From assembly GCA_030613045.1 (NCBI GenBank), contig JAUWMS010000241.1, forward strand, positions 1 through 5,338: a stretch of 5,338 bases of DNA, read 5' to 3'. The notes under the pieces are model-generated. The model was not told the DNA's origin and ran no database searches. It saw nothing but the letters and a program-made list of their open reading frames with translations. This document shows positions 1 through 5,338 of the stretch, piece by piece. The translations under genes were made by a program, and so were the position numbers. The DNA is from Candidatus Latescibacterota bacterium (lineage in GTDB: Bacteria > Latescibacterota > 4484-107). Within the stretch, counting starts at the first letter, position 1. The number at the start of each line of letters is the position of its first letter.

Positions 1-695
1 ACTTTACTTTGAAGACCTTGAAGACTTTTACCGGTTCCAGACCTGACAAACAAAGCCGCAAGCAGTTTTTGGCGTATGTGGATGCGATATTCTCCGGAGA
101 ATACGTAGCTCGCGAAGTGTTCTTCAGAGACGCCGTATCCACCATCCTGAATGGCTTCAAACGCGAACCGGACTTCGCTCCTTTTATGGTCCGGGATGCG
201 TGGGCAAGCTATCGTTTCTTGCACCAACTCGGCGTATTGCCGTCACTGAAAGGAGGGGTACAGATGGCCCAAGAGGACAATGCCTATGGGCGATTTATGG
301 CCGAACATCAGGACTTTTTTGACCGGCCGGAGAAGAAAGTAGCATTTCTCACCGGATGCTATGTGAATACCGTATGTTATGTCCAGCGAGAACACCTGGG
401 CAACGATCCCTTTTTCCGGAAGGTGCGTGGACTGAAGATGGATCAAAAACGTCTTCAGAAGATTTATCCGGAGGCTCGGGATAAGCTGCATCAATACGAT
501 AGCCTCGGTCTGGTCGTAACCACGCTTGATCCACAGCTCGCTCAAGCCTGGATTGACTGCGGAGATCGGTGGGACCTGTCGGATGATGAGAGCACGTTTG
601 CCTTTACGCTGGGAGTGAGCCTGGCCTGGAAGGTTCGAGGAACGAAGGAGAGCGACGCAAGCATCCATGCAGCGGTCGAAGATCAAACCGCTTAG
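1..695 (+). CDS. cas8b: Cas8b (Csh1/TM1802 family) large subunit of type I-B Cascade, C-terminal part, 5' truncated
   Basis: This is the C-terminal part of the large Cascade subunit, which in type I-B recognises the PAM and helps hold the displaced strand. The frame is already open at the left edge (first full codon at base 3). The TTG at 9 is only an internal Leu codon, so the true start lies upstream. About 230 residues are visible; family members usually run to roughly 550-650, so more than half is missing. Counting from the codon at 9, family hallmarks are a helical stretch with FFDRPEKKVAFLTG (103-116), YVQREHLGNDPF (124-135), GLKMDQKRLQKIYPE (141-155) and the terminal LSDDESTFAFTLG (190-202), which matches the LSDDE..F...LG signature of Csh1/TM1802 proteins. 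It ends at TAG 693-695, 18 bp before cas7. An internal start at 264 probably also makes the small subunit from this gene. The family call is firm; the N-terminal architecture is unseen. Confidence 0.93.
   Translation, partial: FTLKTLKTFTGSRPDKQSRKQFLAYVDAIFSGEYVAREVFFRDAVSTILNGFKREPDFAPFMVRDAWASYRFLHQLGVLPSLKGGVQMAQEDNAYGRFMAEHQDFFDRPEKKVAFLTGCYVNTVCYVQREHLGNDPFFRKVRGLKMDQKRLQKIYPEARDKLHQYDSLGLVVTTLDPQLAQAWIDCGDRWDLSDDESTFAFTLGVSLAWKVRGTKESDASIHAAVEDQTA
249..256 (+). promoter_or_regulatory. Internal Shine-Dalgarno site within cas8b, driving cas11b
   Basis: The sequence AAAGGAGG followed by GG is almost fully complementary to the 3' end of bacterial 16S rRNA. It sits 7 nt before the in-frame ATG at 264. 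It is stronger than the sites before cas7, cas5 or cas3, and it decides the proposed Cas11b start. Some of it is forced by the Lys-Gly-Gly codons, so codon choice and conservation are needed to show selection. Confidence 0.75.
264..695 (+). CDS. cas11b: Putative Cas11b small subunit made by internal translation start within cas8b
   Basis: This is an in-frame nested product of 143 residues, covering the C-terminal part of Cas8b. It starts MAQEDNAYGRF and ends at the cas8b stop. The start was chosen because AAAGGAGG (249-256) lies 7 nt before ATG 264, the best ribosome binding site in the window, although it sits in the middle of a coding frame. The upstream codons read Leu-Lys-Gly-Gly-Val-Gln. 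The next in-frame ATG (297) has no comparable site. In type I-B, I-C and I-D systems, the Cas11 small subunit is known to be translated independently from the 3' end of the large-subunit gene and to line the Cascade belly beside Cas7. The size, the mainly helical look of the sequence, and the absence of a separate cas11 between cas8b and cas5 all fit. The binding site and frame are seen directly. The function is inferred from that precedent, and expression is not shown. Confidence 0.75.
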   Translation: MAQEDNAYGRFMAEHQDFFDRPEKKVAFLTGCYVNTVCYVQREHLGNDPFFRKVRGLKMDQKRLQKIYPEARDKLHQYDSLGLVVTTLDPQLAQAWIDCGDRWDLSDDESTFAFTLGVSLAWKVRGTKESDASIHAAVEDQTA

Positions 696-700
696 AAAAA

Positions 701-705
701 AGGAG
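701..705 (+). promoter_or_regulatory. Ribosome binding site of cas7
   Basis: AGGAG lies 8 nt before ATG 714, within the 18-bp gap after the cas8b stop and just after an A-rich run. It fixes the cas7 start. Cas7 is the subunit needed in several copies per complex, and its own well-spaced site in the longest gap of the operon fits that need. Confidence 0.85.
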
Positions 706-713
706 ACACGACG

Positions 714-1688
714 ATGGCAGCGATTCAGGACCGTATGGAATTTCTGTTTCTCTACGAGACCAAGGACTGCAATCCGAACGGCGACCCCTTGGACGAGAAT
801 CGTCCGCGGACCGATCCGGAGACCGGGGTGGCTACGGTAACGGACGTTCGGATCAAACGCACGGTTCGGGACTATCTCTATCAAGTGAAAGAGCTTGAGA
901 TCCTGGTCCGTGACACGGAAGACGGGGAGGGATACCTCAAGGATGCGAAAGGACGTTGCGACGACTTCTCAGATGCCGCCGGGGTCACCAAGGACGATAC
1001 CATTACCTCGATGGTATCCAAGGTTCGGAGCACGATTCTGGAGAAATGTATAGATGCGCGCTTGTTCGGCTCGACGCTTCCGGTGGAGTTCGGGAAGAAG
1101 AAGTCCTCGATCAAGCTGACCGGCCCGGTGCAAATTTCAGGTTTCAATCGCTCCCTGCATCGCGTATCCCCTCAGGTAATTCAGGGTACTGCTGCGTTTG
1201 CCGCAAAGAAAGGGATGACCCAAAAATCGTTTCGGGAAGATCATCTCCTCCCTTATGCCCTCATCGCATCTTACGGTGTGGTCAACGAAGTGGCGGCCAG
1301 AACTACAGGGCTTTCGGAGGAGGACGTAGATCTCCTGTTAGAGGGATTGTGGCGAGGTACTGAAAGCCTGATCAGCCGCTCGAAGATGGGGCATCAACCC
1401 CTCTTCCTGATGCGGGTGCGATACAAAGATGGGCATCGCATCGGAGATCTGGCGGGACGACTTTCCCTCCAATCGGAGAAGGAAGATACCGAAATTCGTT
1501 CGCTGGATGACTATCGAGTAGATGTGACTAAGCTATTCGACGCGCTCGAAAATAGCAAAGATCGCGTAGAGGCTATTGACCTGATGCAGGATGATCGCCT
1601 TATTTTTCAGGATGGAGAACGGGAGGGGATCTTCGAGTCTCTTGCACAAAGGCGAGGATGTGCTGTACATCCATTAAACTTGGGGTGA
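714..1688 (+). CDS. cas7: Cas7 (Csh2 family) backbone subunit of type I-B Cascade
   Basis: This RAMP-fold protein of 324 residues polymerises along the crRNA spacer and forms the Cascade backbone. It is a clear Csh2-type Cas7. The N-terminus has FLFLYETKDCNPNGDP (10-25), the family's NPNGDP motif, followed by DENRPRTDPETG (27-38) and TDVRIKRTVRDYL (43-55), a conserved basic stretch. DARLFGSTLP (114-123) and IKLTGPVQ (133-140) follow in the middle. SRSKMGHQPLFLMRV (221-235) and DYRVDVTKLFD (266-276) come towards the end. The length is in the usual range of about 290-330, with no break. The ATG at 714 is preceded by AGGAG, and the next gene begins 3 bp after the TGA, which suggests coupled translation with cas5. 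No odd features are seen. The four cysteines (19, 82, 112, 316) are scattered and do not suggest a metal site. Confidence 0.97.
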   Translation: MAAIQDRMEFLFLYETKDCNPNGDPLDENRPRTDPETGVATVTDVRIKRTVRDYLYQVKELEILVRDTEDGEGYLKDAKGRCDDFSDAAGVTKDDTITSMVSKVRSTILEKCIDARLFGSTLPVEFGKKKSSIKLTGPVQISGFNRSLHRVSPQVIQGTAAFAAKKGMTQKSFREDHLLPYALIASYGVVNEVAARTTGLSEEDVDLLLEGLWRGTESLISRSKMGHQPLFLMRVRYKDGHRIGDLAGRLSLQSEKEDTEIRSLDDYRVDVTKLFDALENSKDRVEAIDLMQDDRLIFQDGEREGIFESLAQRRGCAVHPLNLG

Positions 1689-1689
1689 G
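1682..1689 (+). promoter_or_regulatory. Ribosome binding site of cas5, overlapping the cas7 stop
   Basis: GGGGTGAG spans the last codon and TGA stop of cas7 and ends 2 nt before ATG 1692. With only 3 bp between stop and start, a ribosome ending cas7 can restart on cas5. The ratio of Cas5 to Cas7 is therefore probably tied to termination at cas7. Confidence 0.65.
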
Positions 1690-1691
1690 CT

Positions 1692-2390
1692 ATGCGGACT
1701 ATTGTGTTTGACGTACACGGACCCTACGGCCATTTCCGCAAGCCTTATGCCCCGGTGTCTCCCGTGACCTATCCCTTTCCTCCGCCGCCTACGGTGTTAG
1801 GGTTGGTGGGAGCTATTCTGGGCTATGGGAAAGAGGAATATCTGGAGCGGATCGGCTGGGACCAGGTGCGGGTGGCTGTGCAGTTGCTCCACCCAGTGCG
1901 AAAGTACCGCACGGCCTTGAATCTGATCAATACGAAGGACAATAAGTTTTTTCGCCTCAAGGGGGAGAATCCTCATTCCCAGATCCCTTACGAATTCCTC
2001 AAGGAACCGGCGTTTCGGATCTGGATCGCGGAAGCGGAGGCGGAGGCGATGCAAAATTTAGAGGCCCTTCTGCGACAGGGCAAGACCACGTATACGCCTT
2101 GCTTGGGGCTGGCTCAATGCCTCGCAGAGGTGTCCTTCGTGGAGGCACAGGATGTCCATCTCTTAGAAGATGGGGAATACAAGATCGCTTCGGTAATCCC
2201 ATGGGATATAGACGCTTGCCGGTTTGAGTCCAAGCGGCGTTACGTCCGCTACCGCGTTCCGACTAAGATGCGTCCTGACCGCGTGGTGGAGGATTATCGG
2301 GAAGTGCTCGTGGAGGAAGAAGCAGGAATGATAACGGTTCACACGGATAAAGCGTGTAAGGTGGGAGATGCAACGATACTCTTTTTCTGA
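1692..2390 (+). CDS. cas5: Cas5 subunit of type I-B Cascade (Cas5h/t-like)
   Basis: This single-RRM RAMP protein of 232 residues binds the 5' handle of the crRNA at the foot of Cascade, next to Cas8b. The N-terminus carries the Cas5 signature: GPYGHFRKPYAPVSP (10-24), TYPFPPPPTVLGLVGAILG (26-44) and then a Tyr at 50 as in the common G...EEY pattern. HSQIPYEFLKEPAFRIW (95-111) and TPCLGLAQCLAEV (135-147) match the middle of I-B Cas5 proteins, and the chain closes with VGDATILFF. In I-B the crRNA is cut by Cas6, so Cas5 is expected to be structural rather than catalytic as in I-C. An (Ala-Glu)3 run at 113-118 is encoded by near-identical hexamers. The start follows cas7 by 3 bp, and the last 23 bp overlap cas3. 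The length is normal for the family. Confidence 0.96.
   Translation: MRTIVFDVHGPYGHFRKPYAPVSPVTYPFPPPPTVLGLVGAILGYGKEEYLERIGWDQVRVAVQLLHPVRKYRTALNLINTKDNKFFRLKGENPHSQIPYEFLKEPAFRIWIAEAEAEAMQNLEALLRQGKTTYTPCLGLAQCLAEVSFVEAQDVHLLEDGEYKIASVIPWDIDACRFESKRRYVRYRVPTKMRPDRVVEDYREVLVEEEAGMITVHTDKACKVGDATILFF
2358..2363 (+). promoter_or_regulatory. Ribosome binding site of cas3, inside the 3' end of cas5
   Basis: AAGGTG, followed by GGAG, ends 4 nt before ATG 2368. The site and start lie inside cas5, in another frame, so the two genes overlap by 23 bp. This supports ATG 2368 as the cas3 start. The encoded protein reaches the first HD-domain His only at residue 20, so a later start would leave little room. 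Confidence 0.6.
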
Positions 2391-4728
2391 ATGTCTGGCT
2401 CATCAGGACGACCCGCTGGAGGATCACCTGCTGGCGGTGGCTCGAGGAGCAGGGCGGCTCTTTGGAAAAACCCAGAGTCTTCCTGCTCAGGCGGCGATCC
2501 TTTCCGCGCTCGTGCACGATCTGGGGAAAGCCAACTTCTGGTTTCAGGAGCGGATCCACAAGGGGATTTCGAAGAAGAACCCATTGTCCTATCATTCTCG
2601 CGTTTCAGCGGTCATCGGATGGTTGCTGAGTAAAGGACTTCCTGAACAGGACGAACAGGCTAAGGTTCGTTTGCGGCTTTCTGTGTTCGTTTCCGTGCTT
2701 AAACATCATAGCAACCTCCGGGAACCTTGGGGAGAGACGTACTTAGATATACGCGCCGATCTCCTTGAGGGAGTGGACCCGTTTTCCAGACAGATAGCCA
2801 CCATAGACTTGGAGGGTATGACTGCATGGCTTCGGGAAGCCCAACGGATATTTGATCTGAAGCTGGCCATTCCCGATCTCTCTGAAAAGATGCTGAGAGA
2901 GGCTATAAAGGAGGTATCTGGCTTTGATGTTTGGGAGGCATTCCCGGATGATGAAAAACAAGCAAGGGAGCCGGAGATACGAAATGCGATAAACTTTCTC
3001 TTCGGTTTTGGCTCTCTGCTTCAGATGGATAAACTGCACACGGCCACCGGAAAGGATGACTTTGCACGGATTTACCTATCTCCGGAGATGGTGCTGAAGT
3101 ATCTGTTGAAGCTTCGTGAGAAACATGCGCCTTCGGCATTGGACGAAATTAGAGAGGTTATACGTGAAACGGTCACGAGTACTTTGCTGGCCCATCGGAG
3201 AGAACATTTTTTCACGATCACCGCGCCCACTGGATCGGGAAAGACGCTCGCGGCCTTGCATGCGGCATTGCAGCTTCGTAAGGCGCTGCAAAAGGAGACC
3301 GGAGAAATCCCCCGAATAATCTATTGTCTTCCGTTCACGGCTATCATTGACCAAAATCACACGGTCTATCGCGATGTCCTTGAATATGCCGGATACGAGG
3401 TCACGGACGACATTTTGCTCAAACACCATCACCTTACCGATATGCAATACCGTTCTTCCGATCCGGAGTTTGACGACGATGGAGCCGCGTTATTTGTGGA
3501 GACGTGGCAGTCAGAATTGGTGGTCACAACGTTTCACCAATTGCTCCACACTTTGTTTACCGGCCGCAACAAAAATCTCAAACGACTTCCTACACTCCGA
3601 AATGCCATTGTGATTCTCGATGAAGTGCAGGCGCTTCCGTGCAAGTTCTGGAACCCCATCCGTCGAATGTTCCAAGCAGTGGGAGATCATCTCGGCACTC
3701 GGTTTATTCTGATGACGGCCACCAAACCCCTGATTTTCTTGCCGAAGATGTCCAGAGAACTATTGACCGATCACGAACAATTTTTTCAAAAGATGTCGAG
3801 AGTCCGCCTGCTTCATCGGGCGAGGGAAAATACGACTTTATCCGATTTCATCGCTCAAATCGTGGAAGAAATCAAGGCGGAACCCAAACTGAGCCGGATG
3901 ATCGTAGTCAATCAGAAAAAACTTATCCGAGAGATCACGGAGATGCTTGAGAAAGCGGGCACAGCGCTTCCAATCTATCCCCTTTCCGGCTTCCTTACCC
4001 CCCAAGATCGCCGAAATCGGATCGAAGCGATCAGTGAGAAGCTGGATGGGAATGAGCCATGTATCATCGTAACCACGCAGCTCATCGAGGCTGGGGTGGA
4101 TCTGAGCGTAGATCGGGTCGAAAGGGACATGGCTCCGTTAGATGCTATCATTCAGGCGGCCGGACGATGCAATCGCCATGCTGGGGAGACAATGGGTGTG
4201 GTGAGAGTGTGGTCGCTCACTCGTGACGAAGGAGGAAAATTTACAAGAATCTACGATCAGGTGTTGATTAAGGTCACCCGGGAAGTATTGGATAAATACG
4301 GGGATGTCGAGGAGGCCCACTTTCTGGAGATGAGTCAGACCTATTTCAAGCGGATGACTGACCGATCCAAAGCGGCTGAGGTGCCTGTGGATCGAATCCT
4401 GGCATGCGGTCGTTTCCAGGAGTTAGAGAACAAATTCCAATTGATCAAAGACCTCCCGAACCAGTCCTTTTTCGTGATTCAGAATGAGGAAGATCAGAAA
4501 GTCTGGGACCGCTATCAGGAGATCCAGGAGATCGAAGATCCGTTGAAGCGCAGGCAAGCATTCTTCAAAATCCGTGCGGCTTTGATGGAACGCGTGATTC
4601 AGGTGTTCCAACGTGAGCGGGGCGAGAAAAATCTGTTAGCCCTGAGGGCTTCGGAGGGCGGGTATGGTGAACGTTTCGGATATGATTCTGAAAACAATCC
4701 CGGCTCCCCGGCCTCTACGTTTTGTTAA
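2368..4728 (+). CDS. cas3: Cas3 HD-nuclease/SF2 helicase of type I-B, full length
   Basis: This is the effector nuclease-helicase, recruited by target-bound Cascade to nick and then degrade DNA. It has 786 residues with both domains fused. The N-terminal HD nuclease has metal ligands at H20, H50-D51 (LVHDLGK), H76 (YHS) and the HH pair 113-114 (LKHHSN). A linker at about 125-270 includes LLQMDKLHTA. The helicase follows: Walker A TAPTGSGKT (285-293, K292), motif Ia IIYCLPFTAIIDQN (317-330), VVTTFHQLLHTL (385-396), motif II ILDEVQALP (416-424), motif III LMTATKP (448-454), motif V TTQLIEAGVDLSVD (569-582) and motif VI QAAGRCNRH (596-604). All catalytic residues looked for are present, so it should be active. 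DEVQ in place of DEAD/DEVH is usual for this Cas3 branch. A C-terminal domain runs to TAA 4726-4728. The start overlaps cas5 by 23 bp. An active Cas3 argues for an interference system rather than a Cas3-less transposon-borne one. Confidence 0.98.
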   Translation: MQRYSFSECLAHQDDPLEDHLLAVARGAGRLFGKTQSLPAQAAILSALVHDLGKANFWFQERIHKGISKKNPLSYHSRVSAVIGWLLSKGLPEQDEQAKVRLRLSVFVSVLKHHSNLREPWGETYLDIRADLLEGVDPFSRQIATIDLEGMTAWLREAQRIFDLKLAIPDLSEKMLREAIKEVSGFDVWEAFPDDEKQAREPEIRNAINFLFGFGSLLQMDKLHTATGKDDFARIYLSPEMVLKYLLKLREKHAPSALDEIREVIRETVTSTLLAHRREHFFTITAPTGSGKTLAALHAALQLRKALQKETGEIPRIIYCLPFTAIIDQNHTVYRDVLEYAGYEVTDDILLKHHHLTDMQYRSSDPEFDDDGAALFVETWQSELVVTTFHQLLHTLFTGRNKNLKRLPTLRNAIVILDEVQALPCKFWNPIRRMFQAVGDHLGTRFILMTATKPLIFLPKMSRELLTDHEQFFQKMSRVRLLHRARENTTLSDFIAQIVEEIKAEPKLSRMIVVNQKKLIREITEMLEKAGTALPIYPLSGFLTPQDRRNRIEAISEKLDGNEPCIIVTTQLIEAGVDLSVDRVERDMAPLDAIIQAAGRCNRHAGETMGVVRVWSLTRDEGGKFTRIYDQVLIKVTREVLDKYGDVEEAHFLEMSQTYFKRMTDRSKAAEVPVDRILACGRFQELENKFQLIKDLPNQSFFVIQNEEDQKVWDRYQEIQEIEDPLKRRQAFFKIRAALMERVIQVFQRERGEKNLLALRASEGGYGERFGYDSENNPGSPASTFC
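4653..4666 (+). promoter_or_regulatory. Alternative cas6b ribosome binding site and start within the cas3 end
   Basis: GGAGGG (4653-4658) lies 6 nt (counted from GGAGG) before ATG 4664, which is in the cas6b frame with no stop between. Starting here would add 26 residues (beginning MVNVSDM) and overlap cas3 by 65 bp. The site is stronger than the one before ATG 4742, but the extension does not look like the usual Cas6b N-terminus. A further in-frame ATG lies at 4682. Confidence 0.4.
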
Positions 4729-4733
4729 GAGGG
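4727..4733 (+). promoter_or_regulatory. Ribosome binding site of cas6b at the cas3 stop
   Basis: AAGAGGG begins in the cas3 stop codon and ends 8 nt before ATG 4742. It is a moderate Shine-Dalgarno match at good spacing and supports the shorter cas6b start. The 13-bp gap holds nothing else. Confidence 0.6.
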
Positions 4734-4741
4734 CAGAAAAA

Positions 4742-5338
4742 ATGCAACAAATTCCTTTTCACATTCGTCGCCTGCGGTTGTACACGGATAAGTCCTTCCG
4801 CCATCAGGGAGCGGACTTGCGACGGGCCATCACAGCGGCCTTTCCAGACCGGGCGATTCTGCATAATCATCAGGGAGATCAATTCGACTATCGCTCTCCA
4901 CGCGTCCGTTATCTTGTTCTCGACCAACAGCCTCAACTGATCTCCTTCGACGAGGGACTGCACGTGTTAGAGGAAATCTACCGGGACGGACATACTCTGG
5001 CGGTGGGCGCTCAGCGCTATCGCATCACCGGCACGGAATTAGAGGATCAGATCGAACATCTGGGCACAGCAGACTCTTTGTTGGAGTTCCGGTCTTTGAC
5101 GCCCTGGTTAGGCCTCAACGAACGCAACTATGCGACCTTTCAAAAAATGAAGACTTCCGAAGAACGTATGGCTCTGCTATCCCGCATCCTGAACGGGAAC
5201 TATCTATCTCTTTGCAAAACTGTAGATGTCGTGATAAAGGAGCGGCTGATGACCCGAGTGCTTTCATTTCAACGGGTCCCGCTTTCTCATCGAGGCACTT
5301 CGCTCTTAGGTCTCAAAGTTTCGTTCGTATCCAATATG
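4742..5338 (+). CDS. cas6: Cas6b crRNA-processing endoribonuclease, 3' truncated by the window
   Basis: This metal-independent RNase cuts the repeat in pre-crRNA to release crRNAs. The 199 visible codons run to the edge without a stop. The chain fits the Cas6b N- and C-terminal domain families: FHIRRLRLYTDKSF (6-19), AFPDRAILHNHQGDQF (33-48), EFRSLTPWLGLNERNY (115-130), LLSRILNGNYLSLCK (145-159) and LLGLKVSFVSN (188-198). This last segment leads into the glycine-rich loop (IPDYIGLGKSVSRGFG-like), which would lie just beyond the edge. H41 and H43 in LHNH are the likely catalytic histidines; a His-x-His pair at a matching place is reported for Methanococcus maripaludis Cas6b. About 25-40 residues are probably missing. 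ATG 4742 was chosen because the family's first beta-strand starts directly after it. Longer starts at 4664 and 4682 are possible. It sits 13 bp after cas3, in the same operon. Confidence 0.92.
   Translation, partial: MQQIPFHIRRLRLYTDKSFRHQGADLRRAITAAFPDRAILHNHQGDQFDYRSPRVRYLVLDQQPQLISFDEGLHVLEEIYRDGHTLAVGAQRYRITGTELEDQIEHLGTADSLLEFRSLTPWLGLNERNYATFQKMKTSEERMALLSRILNGNYLSLCKTVDVVIKERLMTRVLSFQRVPLSHRGTSLLGLKVSFVSNM

Noticed and set aside
9..11. TTG as the start codon of the first gene
   Set aside because: The frame is open to the left edge, and the protein lacks the first half or more of Cas8b. No ribosome binding site can be seen, so this is an internal Leu codon of a truncated gene.
243..884. 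Long open frame of 213 codons on the minus strand, across the cas8b/cas7 junction
   Set aside because: It is wholly antisense to two clear cas genes and shows no recognisable domain. Its length is explained by the codon bias of the + strand genes.
956..1363. Open frame of 135 codons on the + strand inside cas7
   Set aside because: It overlaps cas7 in another frame, its translation is Arg/Gly-rich and low in family-like features, and cas7 is intact and well conserved in its own frame.
2907..2992. Perfect AAAGGAGGT inside cas3 (2907-2915), followed by TTG 2924 and ATG 2927
   Set aside because: Both starts are out of frame with cas3 and give only a 21-22 residue peptide. The ATG is 12 nt away, which is long. 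There is no in-frame start that would make a separate helicase. At most it may slow ribosomes between the HD and helicase domains.
4653..4728. Frameshift at the cas3 C-terminus, because the last residues look unlike a typical Cas3 end
   Set aside because: The C-terminal tail of Cas3 varies among relatives, all helicase and nuclease motifs are in one frame, and the stop is immediately followed by a sensible cas6b start. Nothing in the other frames continues the Cas3 domain convincingly.
4722..4940. Open frame of 72 codons bridging the cas3 end and the cas6b start
   Set aside because: It is out of frame with both genes, begins at a non-ATG codon and shows no family features, while cas6b fully explains this stretch.
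1..5338. CRISPR array, terminator hairpin, promoter or mobile element in the window
   Set aside because: No regularly spaced direct repeats of 25-40 bp were seen. The intergenic gaps are only 18, 3 and 13 bp, with no inverted repeat plus T-run. No transposase or terminal inverted repeats are present.

Overview
The window lies inside a bacterial type I-B CRISPR-Cas effector operon. All genes are on the + strand and nearly every base is coding. In order: the C-terminal part of cas8b (Csh1/TM1802 family, cut by the left edge), cas7 (Csh2), cas5, a full-length fused HD-nuclease/helicase cas3, and cas6b (cut by the right edge). Family assignments rest on motifs read directly from the translations. 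The host cannot be named. Base composition looks moderate (near half GC by eye), and strong AGGAGG-type ribosome binding sites precede ATG starts, which fits a bacterium. No species-level marker is present.

Layout: cas8b ends at 695; an 18-bp gap carries the cas7 ribosome binding site; cas7 (714-1688) and cas5 (1692-2390) are separated by 3 bp; cas3 (2368-4728) overlaps the end of cas5 by 23 bp; a 13-bp gap precedes cas6b (4742 to the window end). No gap is long enough for a promoter or terminator, so this is the middle of one polycistronic unit whose promoter lies upstream and whose end lies downstream. No CRISPR array, cas1, cas2 or cas4 is in the window.

How the parts work together: Cas6b cuts the CRISPR transcript into crRNAs. 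Cas5 caps the 5' handle, a row of Cas7 subunits coats the spacer, and Cas8b (large subunit) together with a small subunit completes Cascade and recognises the target. Cas3 is then recruited to nick, unwind and degrade the DNA.

The most interesting signal is inside the cas8b fragment. A near-perfect Shine-Dalgarno sequence (249-256) sits 7 nt before an in-frame ATG at 264, which would yield a separate 143-residue protein from the 3' end of cas8b. This matches the known strategy by which some type I systems make the Cas11 small subunit by internal initiation, and no stand-alone cas11 gene is seen. Secondary points are a second, stronger-looking start for cas6b inside the end of cas3, a Cas6b with a His-x-His pair, and an unusual position of cas6 after cas3.
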